This document shows, one piece after another, positions 34,867 to 44,500 of a stretch of DNA of 64,000 bases. The notes below the pieces were generated by a model that was not told the origin of the DNA, did no database searches, and saw only the letters and a list, made by a program, of their open reading frames with translations. Position numbers and translations under genes: made by a program. Source of the DNA: Lachnospiraceae bacterium UBA7784 (GTDB lineage Bacteria > Bacillota > Clostridia > Lachnospirales > Lachnospiraceae); contig DLDA01000017.1 of assembly GCA_002480925.1 (NCBI GenBank), positions 5,584 through 69,583 on the forward strand, written 5' to 3'. Within the stretch, counting starts at the first letter, position 1; every line of letters begins with the position of its first letter.

Positions 34867-35823
34867 ATGGTAAAGGAGAATTTTTCACTTAAGTCATCTG
34901 ACGATGCAGGGACAGATCTCCATTGCGTGGAATGGAAAGCGGACGAGTATATGCCACCTAAGGGAGTCATCTTCTTAGTCCATGGTATGATCGAGTATAT
35001 CGAAAGATACGAGGGCTTCGCCAGATATCTGACAGACCGGGGATTTGTCGTTATTGGCCATGACCACATCGGTCATGGAGAATCGGTATCAGGAGATGAC
35101 GGATCAGAGCTTGGTATTATGCATACGAGGACTCCGGATAGGACCATGTGTTTTGATATGAGGACGGTCTTCCATTATGGAAGAAATAGGTATCCGGAAA
35201 TACCATGCTTTTATCTGGGACACTCTATGGGAAGCTTTCTCTTAAGGGAGTTCCTTTGTATCTACCCTGAGGAGACTAAAGAGCTGAATGGGGCTGTGAT
35301 AGTAGGGACAGGTACAACTCCGACTCCTGCCATAATCCTCGCAAAGCTTGTGATAGGAGCTGCGGCTCTTTTTCATGGATGGGACTATAAGAGTCAGCGG
35401 GTCACGGACTTTCTGTTTTCAGGCGACTATCACAGATTCAATATGGATGGTTCACAGCCAAAGGACAGCTGGCTTACAAAGGATATTGAAATAGTAAAAA
35501 AATATTATAATGATCCTTATGACACCTTTCTTTTCTCCCTGAACGGATACAGAGGACTTACCTCGGCCATGCTCTATGACAATTCGGTCAGTAACATAAG
35601 GAGGATAAGAAAGGATCTGCCGGTCCTGTTTGTCTCTGGCTCAGACGATCCTGTCGGCTCCATGGGCAGGGGAGTAAGAAAGGCCTGTGACAGGTTTAAA
35701 AGGGCTGGCCTTTCGGATGTCTCCATCAGGCTTTTTCCCGGAGACAGACATGAGGTCCTTAACGAAACCGACAGGGATAAGGTCTATGACTTTATTTATG
35801 ATTGGATAGAAAAACATGTGTGA
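34867..35823 (+). CDS. Alpha/beta hydrolase (monoacylglycerol lipase-like)
   Basis: A 318-residue serine hydrolase of the Hydrolase_4 type. FLVHGMIEYIERYEGFARYL holds the oxyanion region, GHDHIGHGES follows, and GHSMGSF is the nucleophile elbow; candidate acid and base are the Asp in VSGSDDPVG and the His in GDRHEVLNE. Probably a lysophospholipase or monoglyceride lipase in the cytoplasm; the substrate is unknown. It leads a run of four genes and overlaps the next by eight bases. Confidence 0.85.
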   Translation: MVKENFSLKSSDDAGTDLHCVEWKADEYMPPKGVIFLVHGMIEYIERYEGFARYLTDRGFVVIGHDHIGHGESVSGDDGSELGIMHTRTPDRTMCFDMRTVFHYGRNRYPEIPCFYLGHSMGSFLLREFLCIYPEETKELNGAVIVGTGTTPTPAIILAKLVIGAAALFHGWDYKSQRVTDFLFSGDYHRFNMDGSQPKDSWLTKDIEIVKKYYNDPYDTFLFSLNGYRGLTSAMLYDNSVSNIRRIRKDLPVLFVSGSDDPVGSMGRGVRKACDRFKRAGLSDVSIRLFPGDRHEVLNETDRDKVYDFIYDWIEKHV

Positions 35824-36631
35824 TGCATATACATCATTTGCAGAGGTTTATGACCTCTTTATGGACAATGTGCCTTATGATGACTGGAGCAGGAGAATCG
35901 ATCTGCTGCTTAAGGAATATCTGCCCCGGAGGTCAGATCAGGCGCCCATGGTGCTTGACCTGGGCTGCGGAACAGGTCAGATCACAAGGCGCTTAAGAGA
36001 TATGGGATATGATATGACAGGAGTCGATGGCTCAGATGAGATGCTTTATATAGCAAGATCGAAGGAGAGCGACGACTCCATTCTATATATCTGTCAGGAT
36101 ATGAGGCAGCTTGACCTTTTTGGCACCTATAATGCAGTAGTAAGTGTCTGCGACTGCATGAACTATATCACAGATATAGATGACCTGACAGAGGTCTTCT
36201 TCAGGGTCAATAACTTCCTTGATCCGGGAGGACTGTTTGTCTTTGATATAAATACTATTTACAAGTATGAAAATGAGCTTTCTGACAATACATTTGCCGA
36301 GAACAGGGAAGAGGGAAGCTTCATCTGGGAGAATTCCTATGACAGGGCGAAAAGGATGAATTACTATGAGCTGACTCTATATATAAGAAAGCATAAGGAC
36401 AGCTACAGCCGCTTTTTCGAGGAGCATATACAAAGGGCCTACAGCCGGGAGGAGATAGTAAGTGCCCTTGAGAAGGCTGGCCTTATGCTTATAGAGGTGC
36501 TCGATACCGACAGTGGACTTGCTGTAAGGCCTGATTCGGAAAAGATCACGTTTGTTGCCAGAGAATACATGAAGGACCCTTTAAGACCAGGATTCTATAA
36601 GGATGGAACAAGACAGAAAGGATTACTATGA
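35816..36631 (+). CDS. Class I SAM-dependent methyltransferase
   Basis: A 271-residue methyltransferase with motif I VLDLGCGTGQ, the acidic end of the second strand in MTGVDGSDEML, and motif IV region CDCMNYI. The acceptor is not predictable. It overlaps the hydrolase before it and the Hsp33 gene after it, so expression is coupled. Confidence 0.88.
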   Translation: MCDAYTSFAEVYDLFMDNVPYDDWSRRIDLLLKEYLPRRSDQAPMVLDLGCGTGQITRRLRDMGYDMTGVDGSDEMLYIARSKESDDSILYICQDMRQLDLFGTYNAVVSVCDCMNYITDIDDLTEVFFRVNNFLDPGGLFVFDINTIYKYENELSDNTFAENREEGSFIWENSYDRAKRMNYYELTLYIRKHKDSYSRFFEEHIQRAYSREEIVSALEKAGLMLIEVLDTDSGLAVRPDSEKITFVAREYMKDPLRPGFYKDGTRQKGLL

Positions 36632-37491
36632 AGGATTACCTCGTAAGAGCTATAGCTGCAGATGACCAGATCAGGGCCTTTGCGGTAAGCGACAGAGGAG
36701 TGGTAGAGACGGCAAGAGCCAGTCACGATACCTGGCCGGTTGCAACGGCTGCTCTGGGAAGAGCACTTTCGGCCTCGCTTATGATGGGCTCCATGATGGA
36801 GGGAGAAAGGGACGAGGTCACCCTGCAACTGATCGGTGACGGTCCCCTGGGCGGAGTGACTGTAACCGCTGATTCGGCCGGCCATACAAAGGGCTTTGTG
36901 AATAATCCCCATGTAGATCTTCCTGAAAAGGAAAACGGCCATCTGGATGTCGGAGCAGGGATAGGGAAAGGATATCTAAGGGTCATAAGGGATATGGGAC
37001 TAAAGGAGCCCTACAGCGGGACCATAGGACTGGTATCGGGAGAGGTCGCAGAGGATCTGACATATTACTATGCCGAGAGCGAGCAGGTCCCTTCATCGGT
37101 AGGGCTTGGGGTCTTAGTAGATACCGACCTTACTGTCAGGCAGGCAGGAGGCTTTATAGTCCAGCTGATGCCGGGGACAGATGATGCGACGATCGACCGT
37201 CTGTCAGACAATATTTCAAGGATCGAGTCTGTTACAGACATGCTTGAAAAGGGATATAGTCCTGAGATGATGCTTCAGGAAATACTTGACGGCTTTGATA
37301 TGGAGCTTACCGAAAAGCGGGATGTATCGTTTTTCTGCGGCTGCAGCCATCAGAGATTTGCAGAAAAGATAAGGACCCTGTCGAGACAAGACAGGGAGGA
37401 TATAGCCGTAGGAGATGGGCCTGTCGAGGTAGTCTGCAGGTTCTGTGGAAAGAAATACACCTTTTCACCTGAGGAGATTCTTGGAAGATAA
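36628..37491 (+). CDS. hslO: Redox-regulated chaperone Hsp33
   Basis: A holdase chaperone activated by oxidation. At 287 residues it is normal. The four zinc cysteines are visible near the C terminus as CGC (FFCGCSH) and CRFC. The body has RAIAADDQIRAFAV and GVTVTADSAGHTKGFV. It overlaps the methyltransferase stop by four bases. Confidence 0.95.
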   Translation: MKDYLVRAIAADDQIRAFAVSDRGVVETARASHDTWPVATAALGRALSASLMMGSMMEGERDEVTLQLIGDGPLGGVTVTADSAGHTKGFVNNPHVDLPEKENGHLDVGAGIGKGYLRVIRDMGLKEPYSGTIGLVSGEVAEDLTYYYAESEQVPSSVGLGVLVDTDLTVRQAGGFIVQLMPGTDDATIDRLSDNISRIESVTDMLEKGYSPEMMLQEILDGFDMELTEKRDVSFFCGCSHQRFAEKIRTLSRQDREDIAVGDGPVEVVCRFCGKKYTFSPEEILGR

Positions 37492-37501
37492 GGAGGCTGT
37501 T

Positions 37502-39415
37502 ATGTCAGATGGATTCGTTCGTGTCGCGACGGTGACGCCGGAAACGATAGTAGGAGATACGGTATCAAATGCACAGGCTATAGTCGAATGGGCTGCTAGG
37601 GCAGCAGGAGAGGGAGCACAGATCATAGTATTTCCTGAGCTTTGCATTACCGGTTATACCTGCGGCGAGCTCTTTTTTCAGGATAGTCTGCAGAGGGGAG
37701 CGATCGCAGCCTTAAGAGGTATAGCCGAAAACACCAGGGAGCTCGATGCCATAATCTTTGTCGGCCTGCCGCTCAGATTCAAGGGACATCTGAGAAATGT
37801 CGCTGCAGCAGTCTGTCACGGAAGGATTCTGGGCTTTGTCCCTAAGATGAATCTTCCAAACTACGGCGAATTCTACGAGGCAAGATACTTTAGCCCTGGT
37901 CCACAGTATCCTGAGACTATTTCTCTTCCGAACGGTGAGGTGCCGATCGGAAGCACGCTCATATTTTCCTGCGAGAGCATACAGGGTATAGATATAGGAG
38001 TGGAGCTCTGCGAGGATCTCTGGGTGCCGGATTCTCCCTCGACCCATGCGTCTATGTCAGGGGCAGATATTATAGTAAACCTTTCTGCCTCGGATGAGCT
38101 GACAGGCAAGGCCTCATACAGGAAGCAGCTTATAGCCATGCAGTCCGCAAAGACCTATACCAGCTATCTCTATGCGAGCGCCGGTATCGGAGAATCCACT
38201 CAGGATCTGGTATATTCAGGCCATTGCCTTATTGCTGAAAATGGCCGGATCCTTGCAGAAACAAGGCCCTTTACCGGAAATATGGCCATAAGTGAGATCG
38301 ATACAGAGGAATCCCTTAAGCGCAGGGAGCAGATGAATACCTTTCAGGAAAACTATGAGTATGATATTGTTCCGTTCAGGCTTTCTCCTGTAAGGGTGGA
38401 GCTTTCGAGACAGATCGATCCCCATCCATTCGTTCCTTCAGACAGCAGCCATCTTAGAGCGCGCTGTGAGGAGATACTTGATATTCAGGCCTATGGACTG
38501 AGGAAAAGATTAGCTCATACGAAAGCGAAGACTGCAGTGATAGGCATATCCGGAGGTCTTGATTCTACGCTTGCTCTTCTTGTCACCGTAAGGGCATTTG
38601 ATATATTAGGCCTTGACAGAAAGAATATAATCGGAGTCACAATGCCTGGCTTCGGAACGACAGACCGGACCTATGATAATGCTGTCTCTATGATAAGGAC
38701 CCTTGGAGCCACTCTGCGCGAGGTCGATATAAGGGCAGCTGTAAGGCAGCATTTCATCGATATAGGGCAGGATCAGGACAAGCATGATGTGACCTATGAG
38801 AATTCCCAGGCCAGGGAAAGGACCCAGATCCTTATGGATATAGCAAACAAGGAGGGCGGTCTGGTTATAGGGACCGGAGATATGTCTGAGCTTGCACTGG
38901 GCTGGGCCACCTATAACGGAGATCATATGTCTATGTATGCGGTGAACTGCTCGGTTCCAAAGACTCTTGTCCGTCATCTGGTAAGCTTCTATGCGGATTA
39001 TTATGGAAAAGAAAATGAGGAACTGAGGAAGGTCCTGCTTGATGTCCTTGATACTCCCGTTTCACCGGAGCTTCTGCCTCCTGAGGAGGATGGCAGCATA
39101 GCACAGAAGACAGAGGACCTTGTCGGCCCATATGAGCTGCATGATTTCTACTTATATTATATGCTAAGATACGGATATTCTCCGGAAAAGATCTATTTCC
39201 TTGCGAAAAATGCCTTTGCTGATCTGTATGATGAAGAAACGATAAGGAAGTGGCTTAAGGTATTCTACAGGAGATTCTTCGCCCAGCAGTTCAAGAGGAG
39301 CGCGATACCGGATGGACCTAAGGTCGGTACGGTGGCTCTTTCTCCAAGAGGAGACTTAAGGATGCCGTCCGACGCGTCAGCTGCTATATGGCTTCAGGAG
39401 ATAGAGGACCTCTAA
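37502..39415 (+). CDS. nadE: Glutamine-dependent NAD+ synthetase
   Basis: Amidates nicotinate adenine dinucleotide to NAD+, the last step of the pathway begun by nadABC in this window. The start at 37502 (AAGGAGG at five bases) gives 637 residues. The N-terminal nitrilase domain carries Glu in FPELCITGYTC, Lys in VPKMNLPNYGEFYE and Cys in GVELCEDLW. The C-terminal synthetase has the ATP loop GISGGLDSTLA and GTGDMSELALGW. Confidence 0.96.
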   Translation: MSDGFVRVATVTPETIVGDTVSNAQAIVEWAARAAGEGAQIIVFPELCITGYTCGELFFQDSLQRGAIAALRGIAENTRELDAIIFVGLPLRFKGHLRNVAAAVCHGRILGFVPKMNLPNYGEFYEARYFSPGPQYPETISLPNGEVPIGSTLIFSCESIQGIDIGVELCEDLWVPDSPSTHASMSGADIIVNLSASDELTGKASYRKQLIAMQSAKTYTSYLYASAGIGESTQDLVYSGHCLIAENGRILAETRPFTGNMAISEIDTEESLKRREQMNTFQENYEYDIVPFRLSPVRVELSRQIDPHPFVPSDSSHLRARCEEILDIQAYGLRKRLAHTKAKTAVIGISGGLDSTLALLVTVRAFDILGLDRKNIIGVTMPGFGTTDRTYDNAVSMIRTLGATLREVDIRAAVRQHFIDIGQDQDKHDVTYENSQARERTQILMDIANKEGGLVIGTGDMSELALGWATYNGDHMSMYAVNCSVPKTLVRHLVSFYADYYGKENEELRKVLLDVLDTPVSPELLPPEEDGSIAQKTEDLVGPYELHDFYLYYMLRYGYSPEKIYFLAKNAFADLYDEETIRKWLKVFYRRFFAQQFKRSAIPDGPKVGTVALSPRGDLRMPSDASAAIWLQEIEDL

Positions 39416-39419
39416 GTCA

Positions 39420-40073
39420 CTAGTCCAGCCAGGCAGGGATCCGGATCCATTTGAAAAATACAGGATAGAGGACAGAAAACATTATAAATGCCCCTATTAT
39501 ATCAAGTATAGTATGCTGCTTTATAAATACTGTTGAGAGTATGATAAGAATAGCTATGACAGGTGCAGCAATACGGGTCAGCATGTTATTTCTGGCCTCC
39601 TTTGATCTCTCGATAGCTGTGCATATCACGAGCGAATTGTAGACGTGTATCGAGGGCATCACATTTGTCGGAGTATCAGCGGCATAGATAGCACCGACCA
39701 TTTTTGAAAAAACATCATTTCTCAGAGAGGAAGGCCGCAGCCCCTGCGCATTTGGGAAGATGATGGATACTATTATGAATATTGTCATGCCTGAAAACAG
39801 CGCAAACGCTATCCTGTAGTACTCATCTCCATCATCGTGGAGAAAGGCCGGCAGAAGCCCCCATACATGGTAGAAAAACCACAGATAATATGCGATTACG
39901 AACTGGGGTATGAATGGGATCATATGGTCGAATTGGGTGTCGAGAATGAAGAAATGTCTGTTGACAAGTACATGTTCAATGATATAGAAACACACCAGAT
40001 ATATTATGAAATAGGAAAGGACAGCTATCCTTTTCCTTTTCTTATATAAAAAATCCTTTACCTTTATACTCAT
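39420..40073 (-). CDS. PAP2-family membrane phosphatase-like protein
   Basis: A 217-residue membrane protein with about six hydrophobic segments. PSIHVYNSL and KQHTILDIIGA correspond to the second and third PAP2 phosphatase motifs (His residues). The start at 40073 is chosen because it begins before the first membrane helix; the frame continues upstream into the divergent promoter region. Probably an inositolphosphotransferase-like or lipid phosphatase; specificity unknown. Confidence 0.8.
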   Translation of the reverse strand: MSIKVKDFLYKKRKRIAVLSYFIIYLVCFYIIEHVLVNRHFFILDTQFDHMIPFIPQFVIAYYLWFFYHVWGLLPAFLHDDGDEYYRIAFALFSGMTIFIIVSIIFPNAQGLRPSSLRNDVFSKMVGAIYAADTPTNVMPSIHVYNSLVICTAIERSKEARNNMLTRIAAPVIAILIILSTVFIKQHTILDIIGAFIMFSVLYPVFFKWIRIPAWLD

Positions 40074-40080
40074 GGTGGAT

Positions 40081-40100
40081 ATTGTATCATAGAATACAAT
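40081..40100. promoter_or_regulatory. Inverted repeat between divergent PAP2 and L,D-transpeptidase genes
   Basis: ATTGTAT-N6-ATACAAT is a perfect 7-bp inverted repeat in a 75-bp divergent intergenic region. A TTGAAA-N17-TACCAT promoter for the + gene begins at its right edge (40100). It may be a shared operator. Confidence 0.45.
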
Positions 40101-40148
40101 TGAAAAAAAGAGCTTTTTGTAGTACCATAGGCACGTTAAGGAAAAACT

Positions 40149-41567
40149 ATGAAAAAGAAGATCATGATACCAATAGCTGTGGTTACGGCCGCAGCGGCAG
40201 TCTATGCAGGAGGCTGTGCATACTTTGGCAGTCATATGCTGCCTAACAGCGTTCTTGTCGAGGAGGACGCATCAAATCAGGACAGGAAGGGCATAATAGA
40301 CATTCTCGACAGGGATGCGGATTCATATACCCTTGAGATAGACGGAGATTCTACAACCGACGTGATCTACGGTAAGGAGGTTTCCCTGGAGCTTGACGGA
40401 GCAGCCAGGGAGAGGGCAGCAGACCAGATCCTTTCATCGCAGGATGTGGCATCATGGCCTTTAAGGTTCTTTGGCGGCAAAAAGGAGGTCTTAGTCCCGG
40501 CACTTTCAGCAGACTTTGACAAGGCCTTACTGGATAAGCGGATAGATGAGCTTACGGCTGTGAATGAAAAAGCGAGAAAGTCAGAAAATGCATCCTGCAA
40601 GCTAAAGGGAGAGAAGTTCGTTATAGTGCCTGAGGTCTATGGCACACAGATAAAGAAGGAGACCCTGAAGCAGAATATAATAGATTCCCTTTCGACTCTT
40701 TCAGACCGGCTTGACCTGAGAAAGAGCGGCTGTTACAAGGATCCTTCGATAAAGAAAAATGACCCTGTTCTTAAGAAAGCAGAGAAGAAGCTTAATGCAT
40801 ATCTTAAGCCCAATATAAGTTACAGGCTTGGAGGAAGGTCGGTTACAGTTTCGAAGGAGGACCAGGCAAAGTGGTTTAAGGCTGATAAAAAGGGCAATGT
40901 AAGCTTTGATGATGATGCCATCTATGCATTTGTCAGAAGCTGCGGCTATAAGTACAATACCTTCGGACTGCCGAGAAAGCTTAAGACCCAGTATGGCAGG
41001 ACAGTTACCATAAAGGGCGGAGACTACGGCTGGTGGATAAACTATCCTGCAGAGGTAAAGCAGCTCAAGGCCGATGTAAGGGCCGGTAAAGATGTGAAGA
41101 GAGATTTCATCTATCACAGCGAGGCGGCAAATCACGGCCCGGCAGCAAGCGACTACGGTGACACCTATGCCGAGGTCAATATAGGTGAGCAGCATATGTT
41201 CATGATAGTAAAGGGAAAGAAGGTCCTTGAATCCGACTTCGTATCAGGAAACACCAGTCTGAACCGCGGTACGCCTACAGGCACATATACGATCAAGTAC
41301 AAGGAAAAGGATGCGACACTTAATGGAGAAAACTATTCCACACCGGTAAGCTGGTGGATGCCGTTTAACGGCGGTATCGGCTTCCATGACGCACCATGGC
41401 GTCACGGCAGGTTTGGCGGAGAGATCTACAAGACAGCAGGATCCCACGGTTGTATAAACCTTCCGCCGGAGGTGGCAAAGAAGCTTTTTACCTATGTATA
41501 TAAGGGTATGCCGGTACTGGTATATAATTACAAGGCAAAGGATACGAAAAAAGCAGCTGAGGATTGA
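40149..41567 (+). CDS. L,D-transpeptidase (YkuD domain), membrane-anchored
   Basis: A 472-residue cell-wall enzyme that makes 3-3 or lipoprotein-type peptidoglycan crosslinks (family knowledge). An N-terminal anchor (residues 1-~25) precedes a region resembling paired peptidoglycan-binding (PG_binding_4-like) domains, then YkuD at about 335-460 with IGFHDAPWRHGRFG and the catalytic SHGCINL. It is full length. AAGGAAAAACT precedes ATG. Confidence 0.9.
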   Translation: MKKKIMIPIAVVTAAAAVYAGGCAYFGSHMLPNSVLVEEDASNQDRKGIIDILDRDADSYTLEIDGDSTTDVIYGKEVSLELDGAARERAADQILSSQDVASWPLRFFGGKKEVLVPALSADFDKALLDKRIDELTAVNEKARKSENASCKLKGEKFVIVPEVYGTQIKKETLKQNIIDSLSTLSDRLDLRKSGCYKDPSIKKNDPVLKKAEKKLNAYLKPNISYRLGGRSVTVSKEDQAKWFKADKKGNVSFDDDAIYAFVRSCGYKYNTFGLPRKLKTQYGRTVTIKGGDYGWWINYPAEVKQLKADVRAGKDVKRDFIYHSEAANHGPAASDYGDTYAEVNIGEQHMFMIVKGKKVLESDFVSGNTSLNRGTPTGTYTIKYKEKDATLNGENYSTPVSWWMPFNGGIGFHDAPWRHGRFGGEIYKTAGSHGCINLPPEVAKKLFTYVYKGMPVLVYNYKAKDTKKAAED

Positions 41568-41587
41568 TCAGAGAAAAGAGAAAGATT

Positions 41588-42652
41588 ATGAGCACCTGGG
41601 AAGAAAAAGTTCATAAGGTGACTCCCTATACTCCGGGAGAACAGCCGAAGAATAAGAATGTGATAAAGCTTAATACGAATGAGAACCCATATCCGCCGGC
41701 CTCCTCTGTAAAGAGGATAATAGAGTCGGCTGACTATGAGGTCCTGCGCAGATATCCGGATCCACTGGCATCCGGATTATTACAGGCTCTCTCTGACAGC
41801 TACGGAGTTCCTAAGGATCAGATCTTCGTAGGAGTAGGCTCTGATGATGTGCTTGCAATGAGCTTCCTTACCTTCTTTACATCAGGAGAGAGAATCCTTT
41901 TCCCTGATGTGACCTATTCGTTCTATGACGTGTGGGCAGATGAATTCCGTATACCATTTGATACAGTACCCTTAAGGGAAGATCTTTCTATAGATAAGGA
42001 AGGCTTTATCGGTAAAAACTCTGGCGGAATTGTGATTCCCAATCCTAATGCTCCTACAGGTCTTGATGCCGGAGTAGATACGCTTGAGGAGATCATAAGG
42101 GATAATCCCCAGTGCGTTGTGATAATAGACGAGGCATATGTGGACTTCGGAGCAGAATCGGTTCTGCCGCTTATAGACAAGTATGACAATCTGCTTGTGA
42201 CCCAGACCTTCTCGAAGTCAAGGGCCCTTGCCGGCAGCAGGATAGGCTTTGCCTTCGGCAGCAGGAAGCTTATAAAGTATCTGAATGATGTAAAGTTTTC
42301 ATTTAATTCATACACTATGGACTATATCACCCAGCAGGTGGGTATAGCCTCACTTCAGGACAGGGATTATTTCAGGATGCGCTGTCTTGAGATAATAAAT
42401 GAAAGAGAACGCGCCAAGAAGGAATTTAGCCGGCTGGGATTTGATTTTCCGGACTCTAAGAGCAATTTCATCTTTGTCCACCACAAGGACAGAAGTGCAG
42501 TCGATATCTTCAATGCCCTGAGGGAAAATGATATTTATGTAAGACATTTTGACGGAGAACGCACAGGAGACTATCTGAGAGTCACTATAGGTACAAGAGA
42601 GCAGATGGACGCCCTGTTTGGATTCCTTTCTGACTATCTTGGGGAGGGCTGA
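41588..42652 (+). CDS. hisC: Histidinol-phosphate aminotransferase
   Basis: A PLP aminotransferase of histidine synthesis. Landmarks are IKLNTNENPYPPASS, VGVGSDDVLAM, NPNAPTG, IDEAYVDFG and the PLP lysine in FSKSRALAGSRIGFAFG. The start at 41588 has AGAGAAAG upstream and gives 354 residues, normal for HisC; an earlier ATG at 41564 is possible. No other his gene is nearby, so the gene is an outlier of the pathway. Confidence 0.92.
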   Translation: MSTWEEKVHKVTPYTPGEQPKNKNVIKLNTNENPYPPASSVKRIIESADYEVLRRYPDPLASGLLQALSDSYGVPKDQIFVGVGSDDVLAMSFLTFFTSGERILFPDVTYSFYDVWADEFRIPFDTVPLREDLSIDKEGFIGKNSGGIVIPNPNAPTGLDAGVDTLEEIIRDNPQCVVIIDEAYVDFGAESVLPLIDKYDNLLVTQTFSKSRALAGSRIGFAFGSRKLIKYLNDVKFSFNSYTMDYITQQVGIASLQDRDYFRMRCLEIINERERAKKEFSRLGFDFPDSKSNFIFVHHKDRSAVDIFNALRENDIYVRHFDGERTGDYLRVTIGTREQMDALFGFLSDYLGEG

Positions 42653-42654
42653 CA

Positions 42655-43158
42655 TTGAACTCTTTTGTGACATGGTTTGCAGGGACCCTGGGTAAGTATA
42701 TATCTAAGGAGCTTGCGGTCTTTATCATAAGTCTCTTCCCTATCCTTGAATGCAGGGGAGGCCTTATTGCCTCGGCTCTTCTTAAGGTTCCGATTCTTAA
42801 GGCAATCCCTATCTGCATAATCGGAAATATAATCCCTATCCCATTCATCCTTCTTTTCATAAGAAAGATCCTTGACTGGATGAAGGGCACCAGGCTGCAC
42901 GGGATTTCGGAATGGGTGGAATCGCATGCCCTGAAACGGTCCGGCAAGCTTAAAAGCGGTGAGTTCATTGCGCTAATGCTCTTTGTCGGAATCCCTCTTC
43001 CAGGAACAGGAGCCTGGACTGGAAGCCTCATAGCTGCTCTTCTTGGTATGGATATAAAGAAGGCAGTAATAGCAGAGCTTATAGGAGTTGCGATAGCGAC
43101 ATGTATAGTATCAGCCTTAAGCTACGGCCTTTTGGGCGCTATAGGCAGTCTTGGCTGA
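42655..43158 (+). CDS. Small multidrug export family membrane protein (COG2426)
   Basis: A 167-residue protein with about four hydrophobic segments and the ECRGGLIASA and FVGIPLPGTGAWTGSLIAALLGMD segments typical of the Sm_multidrug_ex family. The start appears to be TTG at 42655, three bases after hisC, with GGGAGGG upstream. Transport function is by family name only. Confidence 0.8.
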   Translation: MNSFVTWFAGTLGKYISKELAVFIISLFPILECRGGLIASALLKVPILKAIPICIIGNIIPIPFILLFIRKILDWMKGTRLHGISEWVESHALKRSGKLKSGEFIALMLFVGIPLPGTGAWTGSLIAALLGMDIKKAVIAELIGVAIATCIVSALSYGLLGAIGSLG

Positions 43159-43168
43159 AGGAGGCAAA

Positions 43169-43348
43169 ATGAGATTTGAAGGAGTGACAACAAACTTTGT
43201 CTGTCTTGTAGCAGGCGTCTTTATCTATCTTGGCATAATGCACACAGGCTGGGGAAAGGCTCATACCAGATATCAGGTCTTTATCATGATAGTATCTATC
43301 GCGGCAGCCTGTCTTGTGGGCGGGCTCATAAGACATTTCGTTATTTAG
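43169..43348 (+). CDS. Small two-helix membrane protein of unknown function
   Basis: A 59-residue protein with two hydrophobic segments separated by a short polar loop (GWGKAHTRYQ). A perfect AAGGAGG is placed six bases before the ATG, so it is very likely expressed. No family recognised; it follows the COG2426 gene by ten bases and probably shares its transcript. Confidence 0.65.
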   Translation: MRFEGVTTNFVCLVAGVFIYLGIMHTGWGKAHTRYQVFIMIVSIAAACLVGGLIRHFVI

Positions 43349-43360
43349 GCCATTTTGCTA

Positions 43361-43389
43361 TTGAAAACTATGGTGAAAAGTCTTAAAAT
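43361..43389 (+). promoter_or_regulatory. Promoter of pfkA
   Basis: TTGAAA (43361-43366), a 17-bp spacer and TAAAAT (43384-43389), 40 bases before the start codon. Confidence 0.7.
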
Positions 43390-43428
43390 GTGAAAGATTG
43401 GAAAAAGATTTACGGAGGATTTTTTCTT

Positions 43429-44436
43429 ATGGCAACAGAAGTAAATACAATCGCAGTTCTTACCAGCGGCGGTGATGCACCGGGAATGAATGCCTGCATC
43501 CGTGCAGTGGTACGTCAGGCGATCGCCAGAGGCAAAAAGGTCATGGGTATCCGCAGAGGATATGCAGGTCTTCTGAATGAGGAGATCGAGCCTATGGATA
43601 CACACAGTGTTTCGGACATCATTTCACGCGGAGGTACTATTCTCCAGACCGCAAGATGTCTTGAGTTCAAGGAGCTTGAGTATCAGAAGCAGGCTGCTGA
43701 GATCTGCAGGAAGAAGAATATCGATGGTTTAGTTGTCATCGGAGGCGACGGTTCATTCAAGGGAGCGCAGAAGCTTTCTGCTCAGGGCATCAATACCATA
43801 GGTGTTCCTGGAACCATAGATCTTGATATAGCCTGCACTGATTATACGATCGGATTCGATACTGCTGTAAATACAGCAATGGAGGCCATCGATAAGGTAA
43901 GGGATACCTCTACCTCACATGAGAGATGCTCTATCATCGAGGTAATGGGAAGAGGCGCCGGATATATAGCTTTATGGTGCGGCATAGCAAACGGAGCAGA
44001 GGATGTACTTCTTCCTGAGCTATATGACTATGACGAGCAGACTATAGTAAACCATATCATTGACGGCAGACGCCGCGGTAAGCAGCACCATATCATAGTA
44101 AATGCCGAGGGAATAGGACATTCAGCATCGATGGCAAAGCGTATCGAGGCAGCAACCGGAATCGAGACAAGAGCTACTATCCTTGGACATATGCAGCGAG
44201 GCGGATCTCCTACAGCCAAGGACAGGGTATATGCTTCAACTATGGGAGCTATGGCAGTCGATCTGCTCTGCGAGGGCAAGTCAGACAGACTTGTGGCTCA
44301 TAAGCATGGTGATTTTGTGGATTTCGATATCGATGAGGCTCTTGCAATGCAAAAGACCCTTGATCCGTATCAGGTAGAGATCTGCAAGACTCTTGGAAAC
44401 AGCGACTACAAGCTTCCTCCTATCAAGAAGGACTGA
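43429..44436 (+). CDS. pfkA: ATP-dependent 6-phosphofructokinase
   Basis: Phosphorylates fructose 6-phosphate in glycolysis. The 335-residue enzyme starts at 43429 after GGAGG. The ATP site is TSGGDAPGMN and GGDGSFKGA; the Gly in this position marks the ATP-dependent rather than pyrophosphate type. The catalytic loop reads PGTIDLDIACTDYTIGFDTA, with Leu in place of the usual Asn between the two essential Asp residues. It is flanked by its own promoter and terminator. Confidence 0.95.
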   Translation: MATEVNTIAVLTSGGDAPGMNACIRAVVRQAIARGKKVMGIRRGYAGLLNEEIEPMDTHSVSDIISRGGTILQTARCLEFKELEYQKQAAEICRKKNIDGLVVIGGDGSFKGAQKLSAQGINTIGVPGTIDLDIACTDYTIGFDTAVNTAMEAIDKVRDTSTSHERCSIIEVMGRGAGYIALWCGIANGAEDVLLPELYDYDEQTIVNHIIDGRRRGKQHHIIVNAEGIGHSASMAKRIEAATGIETRATILGHMQRGGSPTAKDRVYASTMGAMAVDLLCEGKSDRLVAHKHGDFVDFDIDEALAMQKTLDPYQVEICKTLGNSDYKLPPIKKD

Positions 44437-44457
44437 TACAGGGATAACGCTGTGAGC

Positions 44458-44492
44458 GGGGCTGTGAATCATTAGCTTCACAGTCCCTTTTT
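44458..44492 (+). terminator. Terminator after pfkA
   Basis: The stem GGG-CTGTGAA/TTCACAG-CCC with a short loop, followed by five T residues. Confidence 0.85.
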
Positions 44493-44500
44493 ATTTGCCT

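Noticed and set aside
37445-37501. Extended NAD synthetase start inside hslO
   Set aside because: The ATG at 37502 follows an AAGGAGG and fits the family's N terminus.
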